Shown: positions 1-13,380, counted from the first letter of the stretch. The stretch is DNA of 64,000 nt from Pogonophryne albipinna (GCA_028583405.1 CM053251.1:5428983-5492982); one strand, 5' to 3'. A program made the numbers and translations. The notes: generated by a model not told the origin, from the sequence alone.

Positions 1-1936
1 AAACATTAAAGAAGTGACTAACTGCATCAGTTAGGGTTAAAAAACGTGTATTCAGCTAAAACATAAACATCGCTGCAGTTATTATCCAGTGGAAAGTCCT
101 TACCTACTGGCCTAGTTAAATCAAAGTGGTTACTTTGATTTAACTGGGTAGTGTAGTTTTACACACCGTCTTATTTGACTTTCTCAGGACTTAAAACTGT
201 TTTTTGGGGGCAGACCCCCACAAAGAAAAAAATATATACACACATACAAGGTCATCATCTTAACAGTTTGTTATGCTCATCTGTGAGCAGAGCATCAAGT
301 TGCCTATAACAGGCTGAATGCGGCGATTACCATTTTGTTCAGCAAAACGCCTCACAAACTGATTAGATCCAAAGCTTTAGTGCGACTCTTCTCTGTCATT
401 GTAGACTGCAAATACCTAATTCTTTCCGTCTACTTGTGTCCGAATCCGAATGCTTCTCGTTTTGCACCGTTCAAATGAAATCGCCGCCAATCATATTTCC
501 ACGCTCGCGCCGTGGCCGGGGGAGGGGTTACAAGGCTATCTTGTGCTGCATTCACTTGCACTCGGACATTAGAGATTTTCTCTCATAAATGTCCAATGAG
601 CCACAACTTTTCTTTCAAAACAAAGCAGGGGAGTTGATTCTAAACTGTTGAGTAAAACGTTTTACACGAACTATGGAGAAATGTCACCAACATTTAAAAA
701 AATATTATTAATAAATTAATTGCCTACATTTAGGGTGGCAACTAGTGGCAAGGCATTTTTCTGAGGTGGCAGCTGCCACCCCGTGCCACCCCGTAGAACC
801 GCCACTGCATGTAATTAAACAAATCAATAAAGTTAACCTTTACTTTCAATAACAGGGGTCAACATTGAGAATATTTACTGGTTAAAAACACCCTCTTCTT
901 ACAACCAAAAGTGATTTTTTTATGAATAACACATGAATTTAACTTTGGATGTGTTGCTTTTTACGATGCTGCCAGCCTCTGAAAAGTAAACTAGTGTAAT
1001 TGTATAGGAGGTTAAGCTTCTGCTGCACTGCATTGGGTGTGTTGAACAGCCAGTGATGAAGAGGACGAGGAGGAGGAAGAGTTCAGACAGATGTGAATAA
1101 CGGTGCAGACATGTGATGCCTAATTTGGTTTTGTGGGCGGGCCGCTGCAGCTCAGAGTGCTGCTCAACACTGAGGAGTCTCACTCTGCCTCTCTCTGCTC
1201 TGGATGTGAAGGAGACCATACGCAGCACACTATCTGAAAGGTAACCAACTCTCAAATCAAACTTTTATTATAACTCCTAGAACTTAATGTGGTGATTTGT
1301 GCAGCAAGAAAATGTGTTTATATGAGGCTGATACTGAGAGCATGTGCAGGAAATACTTCAGCTGCTACTTGTTGCATCTTGCTTACCTGCAATGGAAAAA
1401 TATGATACAATCGAGGGTGTGTATATTTACATGCATGGTTTTCACAGTGATATAAGAACAACCTTTTATTTCTTGTTATTGAATTATTTTTTTGAAATGT
1501 GCCTTTATATAAAAATAAAATGTTGAATATAGGTGGAAAACTTAAACAAAACTAAATGAATTCATATGTATATGCTTGGTGAGTTTAAAGAAACGTTATT
1601 TATACTTTCTTCACTGCTATAGGTCTACTCATTTTGTGCCGAGAGACAAAGAAATAATGTTTTCGAAAAGTATTTTCAGCACACTTTCCTGAAGATAAAA
1701 ATCGAATTGATCAACATGTATTTCTGTGTTTATTGTAAATTTGTATTACTGTAACTGTGTTTAGTGTAGTGCGGTATGTGTATGTGTGAATGTGTGGTGA
1801 GAGACTTATAGACTTTTGGCAAAGAATACACTTTTTTTTTTATTGTTCCAAAAAGTATTTTCAGCCCAGTTTCCTGAAGATAAGATTCTAATTTCTCCAC
1901 ACATTGTGTTTACTACTTTACTACTTGAGTGCAGCG
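1..1936. other. Intergenic or leader-intron sequence, no gene seen
   Basis: No ORF here resembles a known protein. About 735-808 looks like one end of a hAT-type MITE: its outer end, read on the minus strand, matches the CAGTGGCGGTTCTA terminus of the complete element at 47451-47759, but I could not find its partner end. A possible non-coding leader exon ends at 1240 (CTGAAAG followed by gtaacc). It could splice to the acceptor at 8653 before myadm, but this is only a splice-site guess. Confidence 0.4.
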
Positions 1937-1937
1937 T

Positions 1938-2027
<90 letters not shown>
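1937..2027. repeat. (GT)n microsatellite
   Basis: A nearly pure GT dinucleotide run of about 90 bp with one GC interruption. The long Cys-Val or Thr-His frames across it are artefacts of the repeat. Confidence 0.95.
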
Positions 2028-2634
2028 GTGGGAGAAGGGTGCGGCAGGAGGCACACCCACTTTAACCGTCGATGAATGAACCTCTGGAGGCGCCAAAAAC
2101 ACAGCTATCACACTCACTTTGACTCTTTCTCTGTCTGAATTGTATTGAAGACGCTGATTTAGATTCTCACCAATAACTTAGGTGTTATTCTTCATTTCAA
2201 TGCAGAACTTTATCCAAGTTTTTATTTTTCGTTGAATATGTTGGTTGGTCAAATACTGTAGAAGGTGGTGACCCTAAATAATCAGTGTGTGGTTAGAGAG
2301 ATTAAGTATCTTTTTAAGCTTTGTCTTGTGATACTTTAGTCTCATCTGAAGGGAAATCTGGGGGAAAAGCTTAATACTTTTAGTTTAAGAAAGGTCAAAT
2401 GTAAAGGTATATTTGGGAAGAACCTCTCGAAAACGCACAACAGACACTAATACGAATCTATTACACACACAATGGGGTAGTTTGCTAACAGAACTAATCT
2501 TGTGCTTCGATCCTCGGGTCTCCTGTAAGTGGATTACGGGGGAAATGAAGTTAGTGATGTTGTGTCATGACAACCAAACAAGCTGCGCACATGACCTCAC
2601 TACCCGAGAAAAGCTTGTTTCCTGAATATCTACC

Positions 2635-2636
2635 TT

Positions 2637-2669
<33 letters not shown>

Positions 2670-2948
2670 GTGAGTGTGTGTGAGTGTGTGTATGTGTGAG
2701 TGTGTGTGTGTGTATGCGTGTGTGTGTATGTGAGTGTGTGTATGTGCGTGTGTGTGTGTGCGTGAGTGTATGTATGTGCATGTGTGTGTGTGAGTGTGTG
2801 TATGTGCGTGTGTGTGTTTGTGTGTGTGTGCGTGAGTGTGTGTATGTGTGTGTATGTGTGTGTGTTTGTGTGTGTGTGTGTGTATATGAGTGTGTGTATG
2901 TGCGTGTGTGTGTGTGCGTGAGTGTGTGTATGTGCGTGTGTGTGTGTC
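2635..2948. repeat. Imperfect TG-rich repeat
   Basis: About 310 bp of degenerate (TG)n with recurring TATG, GAGTG and GCGTG interruptions. The pattern suggests expansion of short higher-order units, not simple slippage alone. No coding signal. Confidence 0.9.
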
Positions 2949-5045
2949 GTGTCCCTCCCCTGCTGTCAGTATGAAAAGTGACTGTGCAGAGGAGTCTGAT
3001 GCTCTCACATCCTGTTTGCTGTCCTGATGTGTGAGCCTATTTTCAGCCCCTCCTCCACTTTGGGAAGTGCTTGTGGGATGCTGTCGTGTTTTCCATGCTG
3101 TGCCACAAATTACATTTTTCCACACTATGCTTTTGTATCTTTTCTCTCTTTTTTTGTTTGCCATTTTCCTCCCTTATTTCTTTCCTAACTTGATTCCATG
3201 AGCAGCAATGGCGGCAGGATTGATTTTTCCATTACGACCCCTCAGCATACGTTTATTTTGAGTGGTTTACATGAAGCGTAATTGGTACCCTGACTTTAAA
3301 GCTGGAGTGGGAGTATTGAGCTGGGAGAGAGGGAGAGGACAACTGATGGAAAAGAGAGGGAGTAGCCGCTCAAATGAGACTATGAGGTGGGAAGGGAAAG
3401 AGAGGGAAGGAAAGAAAGAACTTGGCAAATGCGACAAAGTTAGCCGTTGTTCAACAGCAGCCAGACTGCAGCACATCTGGAAAGCATCAGTAAGTTGGAA
3501 AACAAGAATAAAGGGAGGAGGGGAAGAAGTGGTGAAAGAGAGGGGCCGGGTGGTGACTCACTTTCCTGCTATTCCACTCCATCACTGTGTTTGAACTGTG
3601 TGTCCTTCTGTGGCCTGAGACACAGGGCTTCCCCCGTGTTTCTCCCTCTTTTTACTCCCCTCCTTCCCCTCCCTCTTGGCTCCAAGTGAGTCATCCTGCA
3701 GGAGTTTCAGGGGTCTCTTTTTCCATTTCTTACACTTTCTGTTCTAGCCTTTCTATTCATACCTCGCCACCAGTTCAGGTTTTTGCCTCCCCAGCCTCGA
3801 CCATTTTATAGCTGTCTAATGGGACTAATGTAAACAGCCCCTTTCCCCGTGTTTATAACCATCTCTCTGTGTAAACTGGGAACAGGGAATGCAGCACTCG
3901 AGGAGCCAAGTGGGTGATGGGTGTTGGGAGAGATGGGAGGAAAGACAGTCTATGGAGGAGGGTTTCTGCACGGGGAAAATGTCCATCTTCTCGTCTTTTT
4001 ATGTGTGGAAATCGTGTTTTTCTGAAAGCCTCAAAAGCTTGCCTAAAGACTTTCTGTGAAGCAAGTAGAAAAAAAATGTGTACTAGAATTGAGTTCATCC
4101 TGAAATATAAAGAAAAGCAAAACATGTTAAGCAACAAACATGCGTCAAACAGCAGACGCTTCTTAGATAGACGCCATTTTGCAGCATCATTCAATAGAAA
4201 TCCCTTTAGGAGGAGGAAGGCGTCGTCTGTACGTCAGCGAGCTCATTACATCACATGCATCGGCACAACAGTTGGCGATTTGAGTCATTGACAAACTGGA
4301 AATACCCTTGACTGCTTTGCAATGTGCAAGGTCGTTGTGAAACCGCAAGTATTGTCTGGGGGCATTTTGTCAGCTCTTTTGGAACCACAAAAGTCAAATT
4401 TCAGGATGTGGGGAAAAATAAATAATAATAATAATAATAATGGGTTTCATTTATAAAGCACTTCATATTTGATTTCAAATCCCGAAGTGCTACAAAAGTG
4501 GAAAAAAGGAAAAGCAGACTGAAAATATACATCTTATAATCATTAGCTCATCAAAAACATTTAAACGTACAATTAAAAAAGTTATCAGTCCAAAAACAAT
4601 GCTAGGTTTCAGATTTGCTGTTTCTCCCTGTCGTTGTCATTTGAATATTTGAAGTTATTCACCTCTTCGCCGTTTTTAATAATATAAAACAATAAAAGTC
4701 AACAAAAAATCTAGCTAAATCACACTCCAATGTGAGCTTAAAAAAGAGACTGTGTGACTTTTAAAAGAGGAAATCGCACATTCATTTTCTTGCAAATGAA
4801 CAGTTAATTTCATAGGCAGTAAAACATACCCTTGCTCAATCCAACAGACTCGGGTTTGGTCAGTTTATGACTCTTTTCCACTTTTACTACTGGAACAATT
4901 AACTATAAATTTCACTTGTGGTCACAATTTCTACTATTCAGCTCAATGCACTCAGTAGATGAAACTGTTACGACGGAAATGATTAGCTACCAAACTCGTG
5001 GCAAAAACATATTTTTTGAGGAGCTGCATCTGAAAACACCTTTAA
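2949..5045. other. Intergenic, no gene seen
   Basis: There is G/A-rich sequence at 3300-3560, a short (AAT)n at about 4422-4440, and a SINE/LINE-tail-like stretch (cattTATAAAGCACTTCA) after it. I see no splice-bounded coding segment. Confidence 0.4.
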
Positions 5046-5696
5046 AGGGGACCTATCATGCAAAATACACTTTTTGATGTCTTTTATACATAAATATGTG
5101 TCCCCGGTGCGTCGGGGAACTCACGCAGCGTCAGAAAATAAAACCCTCTCTCTTTTCCTCTGTACCCAAATCTTTTAAAAACAGGGGTACAACGAGCGGA
5201 TACAGATTTGCTGCCGATATGACGTAATTTCGGATGGTGGACCCACAGAAAGTTGCTATCAGAAACAATGCCTGATGTGTTTTGGACGTCATTGTTTACA
5301 TTAGCAAGCCTCGCTAACACTCAAAGCTAACCTGTCCTAGAGAGCACATGTGTTTAAAAAGCAGGAAATTAAAAAAGGAACTCACCTTGTGGTAAACCCG
5401 CAAGAGAAAAAGCATTTGAGCTCCATACTGTTTCAGAAATAATCCTTGATGTGGTTTAGAACAGGATGGCGTTTTATCACAGCAGAATTTAACTTTATCT
5501 CCGGTAGAATTCGCATTAGGCATTAGCTCCGCCTCCTCTTTTTTTCCGTTTCTCTAACAGGTCTGAAACAGAGGGGTTTGAGGGATGTCTAAAATGCATG
5601 ATCCGTTTGTATTTTGAGCAAAACAGATCATAGACATGTTTTTATATATTTTTACATCTGAGACCCATAATGCCTTAATAGCATGATAGGTGCACT
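5046..5696. mobile_element. piggyBac-like MITE flanked by TTAA
   Basis: The ends are inverted: AGGGGACCTATCATGC at the left and GCATGATAGGTGCACT at the right. Each is flanked by TTAA (5042-5045 and 5697-5700), the target duplicated by piggyBac-type elements. The 651-bp body has no transposase. Classification rests on termini and TTAA only. Confidence 0.7.
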
Positions 5697-7243
5697 TTAA
5701 CTCATTTAAGACATGCTCGTTGGTTAAAAATAATTCAGGAAGTGTAATAAATCACTAACTAAAGAAGAACTTGACAAGACAGTTGAAGGAAGGAAGGAAG
5801 GAAGGAAGTTACTGTAAAGAAAAAACTCTATTAGTTACATTTACAATAGTTAGCGGTGAAGTATTGAGATATCTTTAAGCCCCTGAAAACATGGTGTCTA
5901 TTTATCTCATTGAAACTAAAAATGTTGAAATGAAACTTTACAAATGAGCTACGCCCACTTCAAATAGTGCAGAAAAACAGCCAAAAATCTTTGGAAATAA
6001 CTAAAAATGTTTCAGGTTTAGCAGAATTGGTTTAATTTCCTTTAAAACCCAGGCTCTCGTATAGGGATATCTTTCCAAGGCCTTAAAAATGCAGAACATT
6101 TATTTAAATAAAAAACAGAATTAAAGATTTAGGAATGAAAATTTGAGGTCCCAGTCTCATCCAACAATGCAACAATAACATACATAAAACATAAAACAAT
6201 AACAATTAGAGTAAAAATATAAAGGGAAATAGTATAGTACAAGACAAGGTTGACCAATGTGCAAGTACATGCAGAAATAAATCAATTATATTGATGTAAA
6301 TTAGAATAAGATCAACTAAATAGTCAAATCAAATACTGCAGTGGAATAAAATACTGCATAATTGAAACAATTGATAAATACATTTGTGAGCTGTAAAAAT
6401 ATGCCTTAAGCCTTCTTTTAACACCCCAGCTGCACCAGATTGTAAGCCTTGTTAGGATTTTCAGATGTGTGTGCAGAGTAGATCCTGGGAGTGGAATAAG
6501 TGATGAGGGCCATGTTTAGAGCTCGATGACAGACTCACACTGCGGGGTCGGTGAAGGCTGCAACGCCACGCCCGTCAGAGGACATGAGCATGGAGGAATG
6601 TCCGAGAGAGAAACAGTGTGCACTCAGCGCAGGAATGCTGTGAGAAAGCAGTCTGATAGGAGGCAGAAAGCACCACAGAAGAAGAGAGGGAGTGTTCAGC
6701 AGATGGTAAATGTGCTGTTACGACTGTGACAACAGTGCAGTCATTATTTGTGGCTTTAAATTGCATTTTCATGCTTTCACTTGTTGTTTTAACCATTCAT
6801 GAAAATACAATAACAGTGTGTGTTGTAGAAAAAATGGCCGTCATGTGGTTGTATGTATCTAGAGATCATGACAAAATGACATAAACTCTGCAAAACAGAC
6901 TTTCGTGGTCTCTGGTAAATGTTTAAATATGGTAATTGTTAGTGAATTGTATTGTGATCAGCATATGTGCGTGTTTAACATTAACATCCCTTTGTTTTGA
7001 CTTTCTGGTATTTTATTACTATGTCAGCACCTTGAGACTCTGAGATAGGACATATTATGCTAATTTTCAAGTTCATATTGGTATTTTGTGCCTCTTCTGT
7101 TCCTTTAATGTTCAAAAAGGGCTCTTTTTTCACCCACGTCTGAAACCAGAGCTCAGTCTGCTCTGATTGGTTAGCTGGCCAGCTCTGTTGGGATTGGTCA
7201 ACCGCCAAAAGATGTCCCGCCCCTTATCCTATCACGTACAATA
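5697..7243. other. Intergenic, repeat-rich, no gene seen
   Basis: A (GGAA)n-like run lies at about 5788-5807. A CAGCAGATG/gtaaat junction at about 6704 could be a leader-exon donor but lacks support. From about 7035 the sequence belongs to a dispersed family also seen at about 47340-47800 and 53485-53600 (shared text around cctatcacgtacaat and gttggagcgctagccaatag). Confidence 0.35.
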
Positions 7244-8403
7244 GAGGCTTCTCAATTCTTAAATTTCCCCTCCTCGACTCCCCTCATCGAGACTTAGTCC
7301 CGCCCACAGGAGATGCGAGCGGGGGACCGAGGAGGGGAACCGATGAAAGAGGAGGGGAAGCAGCAGACGTTTAAAGAAATGAGAACTCCTCTCCTCTGAG
7401 CGGTCATATTAAAGCGACGTCCATTCAGTATTACGTGGCAACAGCTGCATCAGCTGTCGAGTGTTTTGTCATAGCACTGTATTTTATAATCTCTGTTAGA
7501 TCAGCTGAACATTGTTCCCCCACATATTTACTTTGAATTCATTGAGAGTGCAGTATAATGAGACAATAACAGGCTACAGATGCGGACACACACAAATATA
7601 TTTATATAAATATATACAATTTAAAGTATGAGAGCACTCTCATAATAACGTAACACAATCAGAGACTGGATATATCACCCCCCCCCTCTCTCTCTCTGGT
7701 CGCTGAAATGGGGAATTGAAATTACGGGCCAAAAGTTGTATTTACAAGTATTAAAAGTAAGGACACCAAACCAACTGAGACCCGTCTGTCCGCCGCATCT
7801 ACGCACTGTACAACACACACACCTACACACTGTACCACACACACCTACACACTGTACCACACACACCTACAGCTCCTAAAGCATAATCAGGCTACAGCCG
7901 TTGTGTATTTTATTATGTGAAGCACTAAATGGTCTTAGAAAAATATCGACTCTTTGTTTGTAGTTATCTACTAAACTAAAGCAAATAAAGAGAGTAGGCC
8001 TGTTATACTGAGTGATATATATTTTACACACTGCTCTGCTTTCTGCACGGACCTCACAGCTGTTCTCTCTGGAAACATCGCGACGCGATGAAAGCAGTTT
8101 CTAAAATAATATCCAGGGGATACATGCAGAGCTGTCATTGGCTGAGATAAGTCCGGCCGTGCGTCACGCCTCCACCATTCCCGGAAATACATCGGTGGAG
8201 GAGGCGTGGAGGAACCATCAGTGTCTCCTCGGTTATAGCTCCTCCAGAGAGCCTCCTCGATGCTCGACGCTCGGTCCTCGGTGTGCATTTAGAGAAATTA
8301 GATGTCCTTCAAAATGGCACGCTGAAATTCATTTCCGGGTCACTACCGGAGGACCGAGGAGTCGAGGAGTCGAGGAGGGGAAATTTGAGTATTGAGAAGC
8401 CTC
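7244..8403. mobile_element. 1.16-kb MITE with about 37-bp TIRs, nested in an older repeat
   Basis: The left end starts GAGGCTTCTCAATTC and the right end closes GAGTATTGAGAAGCCTC. The inverted repeats extend inward through AAATTTCCCCTCCTCGAC. It interrupts the older repeat at acaat/atgttgg; a related uninterrupted copy is at about 53545. The flanks suggest a short imperfect duplication (caata / taata). It shares interior text (ctcggttatagctcctcc) with the element at 16224-17248. No transposase; superfamily unknown, possibly a 5-bp-TSD hAT type. Confidence 0.75.
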
Positions 8404-8760
8404 TAATATGTTGGAGCGCTAGCCAATAGAAGCGCAAGTGTTACATAATGATGTCACTATGTTATAGAAGTACACATAGGAATCCAATGGAGGCGTTTCA
8501 GGCAGTGTGTGGGAGAGAAACTCCCTTTGGGATTTTAGCCTTTGCAGCCCATTTACATGCACTACCCAAACATGATAAAAGGGGACTTAAAATGTAATGG
8601 CAACTCTAAAGTCTTGCTTACTAATTATTTTTCAATTTCTTTTCGTCTTACAGTTTCTCTGCCTTCTCTGGGTGGCTGAAATCCGAGGAAGTGATTCCCT
8701 ATAGGACGAGACTCCTCTCTCTCAGGAACAATTTCATCTTCTCGCATCACCTACCACATC

Positions 8761-9642
8761 ATGGCTGTAGTTCTCCACTCCAGCCCCATCTTTTGGACAC
8801 GGCTGGCCGCCGTGATCTTCTCCTGCGTGGCCTTCTCCGTGGCCGTGCATGGCGGCCAGCTCTCCCACGGTACCGGGGACTGGTGCATCTTCTGCTGGGC
8901 CTTCGCTTTCGCCGGGTCCCTCCTCGTCATCCTGGTGGAGCTCTTCGGCCTGCAGACCAGAGCCCCTGTGTCCTGGAAGAACTTCCCCATCACCTTCGCC
9001 TGCTACGCTGCCCTGTTCTGCCTGTCCGCCTCCATCCTCTTCCCTCTCTATTATCTCAAGGGCTCCATTGGCCAAAGCCAAACCCGCGACTACCGCATCG
9101 TGTCGACCGTCTTCTCCTGCCTGGCCACCATCGCCTACATCAGCGAGGTGAGCATGAGCAAGGCGCGTCCGGGAGAAGTTGCCGGCTACATGGCGACCGC
9201 TCCAGGCCTCCTGAAAGTCTGCGAGACCTTTGTGGCCTGCATCATCTTTGTCTTCGTTAGCGACCCCGTGACTTACGACCGTCACGACGCACTCAAGTAC
9301 TGCATGTCGGTCTACTGCATCTGCTTCATCCTGTCGGCGATCATCATCCTGCTCTGCATAGGCGAGTGCACCGGCTGCCTTCCCTTCCCCTTCGCACGCT
9401 TCCTGTCCTCCTACGCCCTGCTGGCTGTGGTCCTCTATCTGTCGGCGACTATCATCTGGCCCATCTTCAACTTCGACCCCAAGAATGGAGGGACGAAAAA
9501 TAGGCCCAACAACTGCAGCAACGCGCAGGGTTTGTGTGTGTGGGATAAGAACATGGCCGTGTCTGTGCTCACGGCGGTCAACTTCGTCCTTTACCTGGTC
9601 GACCTGATCTACTCTTCCCGCCTGGTGTTTGTGAATGCTTGA
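8761..9642 (+). CDS. myadm: Myeloid-associated differentiation marker-like, MARVEL-domain membrane protein
   Basis: A 293-residue intact ORF in one exon. It carries the MYADM signature around residues 74-96 (NFPITFACYAALFCLSASI), then RPGEVAGYMAT and LLKVCETFVACIIF, which strongly resemble vertebrate MYADM. About eight hydrophobic segments form two tandem MARVEL-type four-helix units (roughly residues 10-130 and 145-290). MYADM proteins are membrane-raft proteins linked to Rac1 and endothelial barrier function; that role is from the family. The human protein is about 30 residues longer, mostly an N-terminal tail missing here. An acceptor (cgtcttacag) at 8644-8653 precedes 107 nt of 5' UTR, so at least one upstream non-coding exon is expected. 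An in-frame ATG opens the ORF four codons before the first Pro. The coding region is clearly GC-richer than its flanks. Confidence 0.93.
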   Translation: MAVVLHSSPIFWTRLAAVIFSCVAFSVAVHGGQLSHGTGDWCIFCWAFAFAGSLLVILVELFGLQTRAPVSWKNFPITFACYAALFCLSASILFPLYYLKGSIGQSQTRDYRIVSTVFSCLATIAYISEVSMSKARPGEVAGYMATAPGLLKVCETFVACIIFVFVSDPVTYDRHDALKYCMSVYCICFILSAIIILLCIGECTGCLPFPFARFLSSYALLAVVLYLSATIIWPIFNFDPKNGGTKNRPNNCSNAQGLCVWDKNMAVSVLTAVNFVLYLVDLIYSSRLVFVNA

Positions 9643-11238
9643 AGGGAAGTGAAAGGGTTTTAAGCTGGCAGTATGCACCAAATAAAATTGAATATGGCAG
9701 GTTTTCAAAGGCCAAATGTCAAATACAGTGCTGCAAGCATGTGCAAGTGTAATCACTGCAACTCTGATCTGTTTGTATAATGGCATCCGATTCTCACACT
9801 AGATGCAGAAGAGTGTAGAGTTATACCATAACTGGTGTAGTTTTTTGCAGAATTGCAGTCTGGTTTGACATTATTTGGTGATGGAATTATTTTATTTCAC
9901 TATATTTCTGGAGAAGTTGAAGTTGCCCAAAGCACCTGTGTAATGTTAGACCCAGGATGTAGATAATGTGAAAGTGACATTTATTTTTTAGAGATATCAA
10001 AAATATACCTAGGCAATCAAACCAGATCTTGTGTTATTTTTACCAAGACTTTGCCTGTGCAAACCTGCCACATTTAATTTTGAGAGAAGTATACTGCTTA
10101 GGACCATAGAGAGAAAGAGAAAAGAGGAATTCAATGGCTATGTTTACAAATACAACAATATTCCCTTATCATAACATACCAAGGCTTTCTGCTCATACAT
10201 GTCAAACCTTGCTTGACTCTCTATTTTGAAAGACCTGAATGTAATTGCATTTTAATTGCAAGTAATTGCCCAATACAGTATTTCATAGATGTTCTGGAGT
10301 AAGCTATAAAAATGATCTCACAGACAAGAATGTTAAAAATAATACATGCTACTGTAACGGCCAAATACTGTGCATGTAAACATAGTCTGTGATAACAAAT
10401 GAAGAAATACCAAAGAAATTGGCGGCTTATTATTGTGTTTTTGTTAGATTTCTTTGCATGATGTATACAGTAAGTTGGTGCTCTGCCTAAGCTTGTGCTC
10501 AATTTGATAAAAAGTTGCTACCAATTTTTATTGAAAGTCATACAATTTAAAATCCAAGACTTTAAAGAAAGTTTCATTTCTGTTTTTCAATTTGTTTTGT
10601 TTCCCAAAAAGGAGGAAGACCAGCTGATCAGATTGTATAATTCTTGTAATTTTTACACCAATTCTGTCTCGGTGTATCTGCAGGCTACAATCAATGGTTA
10701 GAATATATGTGGAAAGAAAACATGGAAGATTTGGTGTTTAAAGTAATTAAAGTATGTTTTTTTTAATGCCTTTTAAACGTCTGTTGGATCAAAAATATCA
10801 AATCATTTATAAACACCCAACTCATGTATGTCAATTAGGTCTATTGGTTTTGTACTGCTGTAATAAATACTCAGAGAAAGTTACTAAAATGGATGCTTCT
10901 CTCTCTCTAGAAGTGGTTAGTGTTATATAGCTTTTTTATATTCCACTGTTCGTGTTTCAATTGTGCATACCACATCAGTGTTGTAGGAGAACATAATCTA
11001 GTGTTTCAATAAACCACATGTTAAACAGATGAGTGTGTTTTGTGTTTTTGCCAAACATATTATCAAGTTGTGTGATTGACCTACAATTTGGTGCGAATAT
11101 TCATAGTGCTAGGAGGATTAATCCCATTGTTGTTGGCAACCCCTTGCTTGTGATTAGTAAACACCACAGGCAGGTCAATTATTTCATATTTTCAGTGAAA
11201 TACCTCAGCATTTACTTTACAGGAATTGGCCCCAAATG
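9643..11238 (+). other. Probable myadm 3' UTR and downstream spacer
   Basis: AATAAA occurs at 9681-9686, only 38 nt after the stop, and again at 10862-10867 and 11008-11013. The absence of recognisable repeats up to about 11 kb fits a long 3' UTR ending near 11030. No other gene is seen. The exact end cannot be decided from sequence alone. Confidence 0.45.
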
Positions 11239-11584
11239 CAGTGTGCGAACTATACCACGGTCTCCGGGGGAGCCGGGATTTTTTTTTTTGTTGCGGGGGG
11301 GTGTAAATGCTGATCCGTGGATTAATAGCAACAGCACAGACATGGGCCTATTATAAAGAGAAAATCTGTTGCACACGGGGTGGTGCCACAGGTCTACATT
11401 TACATGAAACGTCCCGATGGATCATGTTCATGTCAACAGATTTCCCGAGCATGTATGGGCTACGCAAACTTCAATCAACTTGATAATAAATAATCCACGG
11501 ACCACCAATGTAACGTTTGACTGTTTAATTAAATCAACTTAAAATGACTCAAAAACAGGCTACATTGTTTCACACTGTAGCCTA

Positions 11585-11935
11585 CACAGAGCCGAACACA
11601 CGCGATAAGAGCAGCCAGCGGCACCAACCATGAACAATATTAATATTAATAATACAGCTATAGCACAACACAACCCTCTCACTGCCTGGAGAGACACCAC
11701 ACACACAACACAACGGCTCGTCTTCTTGTGTCTCTTCAGCCCCCAAGTTAACGTTAGCTGTCAAGTTAGCACTAGCACTGACGTTAGCTCCCTCCTCTCT
11801 CGGTTCTGTTGTAGCAGCAGTCACAACGTACGATGTGCTACCACCAGCTACATTCGGTTGGTCTTCTTGATCAGGTTGTTTGGCCGTCTTTTTAAAGAAA
11901 TTGCCCAAGGTAAGTTGTTTTTTTCTTTTCGACAT
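11585..11935 (-). pseudogene. N-terminal fragment of a hAT-type transposase (TTF/ZMYM1-like)
   Basis: Starting from the ATG at 11933-11935 the frame reads MSKRKKQLTLGNFFKK. This Lys-rich start followed by TL-x-x-FFK is typical of hAT-derived transposases annotated as zinc finger MYM-type protein 1-like. The following acidic low-complexity stretch fits the linker before the TTF zinc finger. The C-terminal catalytic and dimerisation regions are absent, so it is non-functional as a transposase. Confidence 0.6.
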
Positions 11936-12015
11936 GTCAGCAGCAGCAACAATGCCTGGTAAACATGCAGTGCTAACTAAACGAGCTTGTGAGTGAGTGG
12001 GTAGTGGGTGGAGCT

Positions 12016-13197
12016 TAGAGATGGGCGAGTCATGATTCATCCGGATCATTAACCCGGATCCTAGTAATGAGCCGGTCGTGACGAGTCTCCCTCTCGATTA
12101 ACCCGAGTCCTTTGAGTCCTACACCTGATGTGACGTAAAAATTAAAACTATAAATTGCGTCACTCTTTACTCTCTTTATAACGTGTAAAATCACATTACA
12201 ACGTTGTTGTATCCAGAGATCCAGCAGACTCGTCGCCATGCACGAATCAACAGCAGATTCAGCCCCTCCTCCGGCTCCCGCGAGAGTCCCGTGAGCCGTG
12301 AGTGAGCCGTGAGTCCGCAAATCTCTGAGTCTGCTGCGACTCGTCGAGGGAGCCGTGGGACTCGCGGGAGCCGTTGGACTCGCGGGAGCCGTGAGTGAGC
12401 CGTGAGTCCGCAAATCTCTGAGTCTGCTGCGACTCGTCGCGGGAGCCGTGGGACTCACGGGAGCCGTGGGACTCGCGGGAGCCGTGGGACTCGGAGGAGG
12501 GGCTGAGTCTGCTGTAGATTCGTGCATGGGGACGAGTCTGCTGGATCTCTGGATCTGCTGCCTGCTATATGTTACGGCTCTGAGTCCTCGTAGGCTACTG
12601 GTCTCTCTCGATCATTGACCTGGATTCACGGATCCCGCGATTTTTCCGGCTCTAAATTAAGTTTCAGTGTAGACTTCTAACACAATGTTCATGTTGTGCA
12701 ACAGTCTCCTGTAATAATATCTGCATTTCCAATAAGGATCTTACTTGGAAACTCGTTTATTTTGAACATGGCACACAAAAAGAAACAAATGATAGAAAAT
12801 TGCAAAACAGTTAGAATATATAAAATGTAATTATACAATTATTATTATTATTATTATTATTAAATGAAAACACAATTGTGCAAAATTAGCTTAAGTACAG
12901 GAACATATTAAAATAACTATATACATATAATGCAAAACACTTATTTTTTAAAATGCACACACACACACATGTTTTATTAAAGCAAAAGACACTGTGTAGC
13001 GGAGGTTAATGTAACGTTAGTTTAATATGCTGGTTAAATGCAACAACTTTTCGGTTTCACCGGTAGGATTTCTACGGTCTTGGTCATGCTGACTCATATG
13101 ACTCAAATGACTCAAATGACTCGTATGATCCGGATCTCTTCAATGATTGACTCAGAAGACTCCGAGTCCATAAAATGATCCGGATTTGCCATCTCTA
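12016..13197. mobile_element. hAT MITE nested inside the 11239-13486 element
   Basis: The ends are TAGAGATGGGCGAGTC (left) and TTTGCCATCTCTA (right). They are flanked by a perfect 8-bp duplication GTGGAGCT at 12008-12015 and 13198-13205. Subterminal CCGGATCAT motifs are mirrored at both ends. The interior has clustered direct and inverted copies of gagccgtgggactcgcgg-like units (about 12290-12500) and an (ATT)n run near 12840. No coding capacity. Confidence 0.88.
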
Positions 13198-13380
13198 GTG
13201 GAGCTGCGGGCAGCGTGCAAGCAGACGACACTTTTTTCATGAATCATAAACTCTAAATATAATTTTATTTCACTTATTTTACACCTTTGAAAAAAAAAAA
13301 CATGCCCAAAATGGAATTTATTTGGTCATCATATCAGTATTTTAGAGAGCTCCCCCCAAATTTCACAAACCATGTTCCCA

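Noticed and set aside
1806..2117. Cys-Val and Thr-His repeat proteins over CA/GT tracts (also at 2551-3164, 27889-28129, 28275-28517, 42009-42374, 42381-42923)
   Set aside because: They are translations of dinucleotide repeats in all frames with no conserved segment, apart from the true nfatc4 exon 11 at 28550-28676.
8734..9786. Long minus-strand ORF of 350 codons opposite myadm
   Set aside because: It is an antisense shadow of the GC-rich myadm exon, whose plus frame has clear family homology.
12030..12527. Pro-rich ORF (SPTAPASPTAP) on the minus strand
   Set aside because: It comes from the tandem and inverted repeats of the inner hAT MITE, not from a conserved protein.
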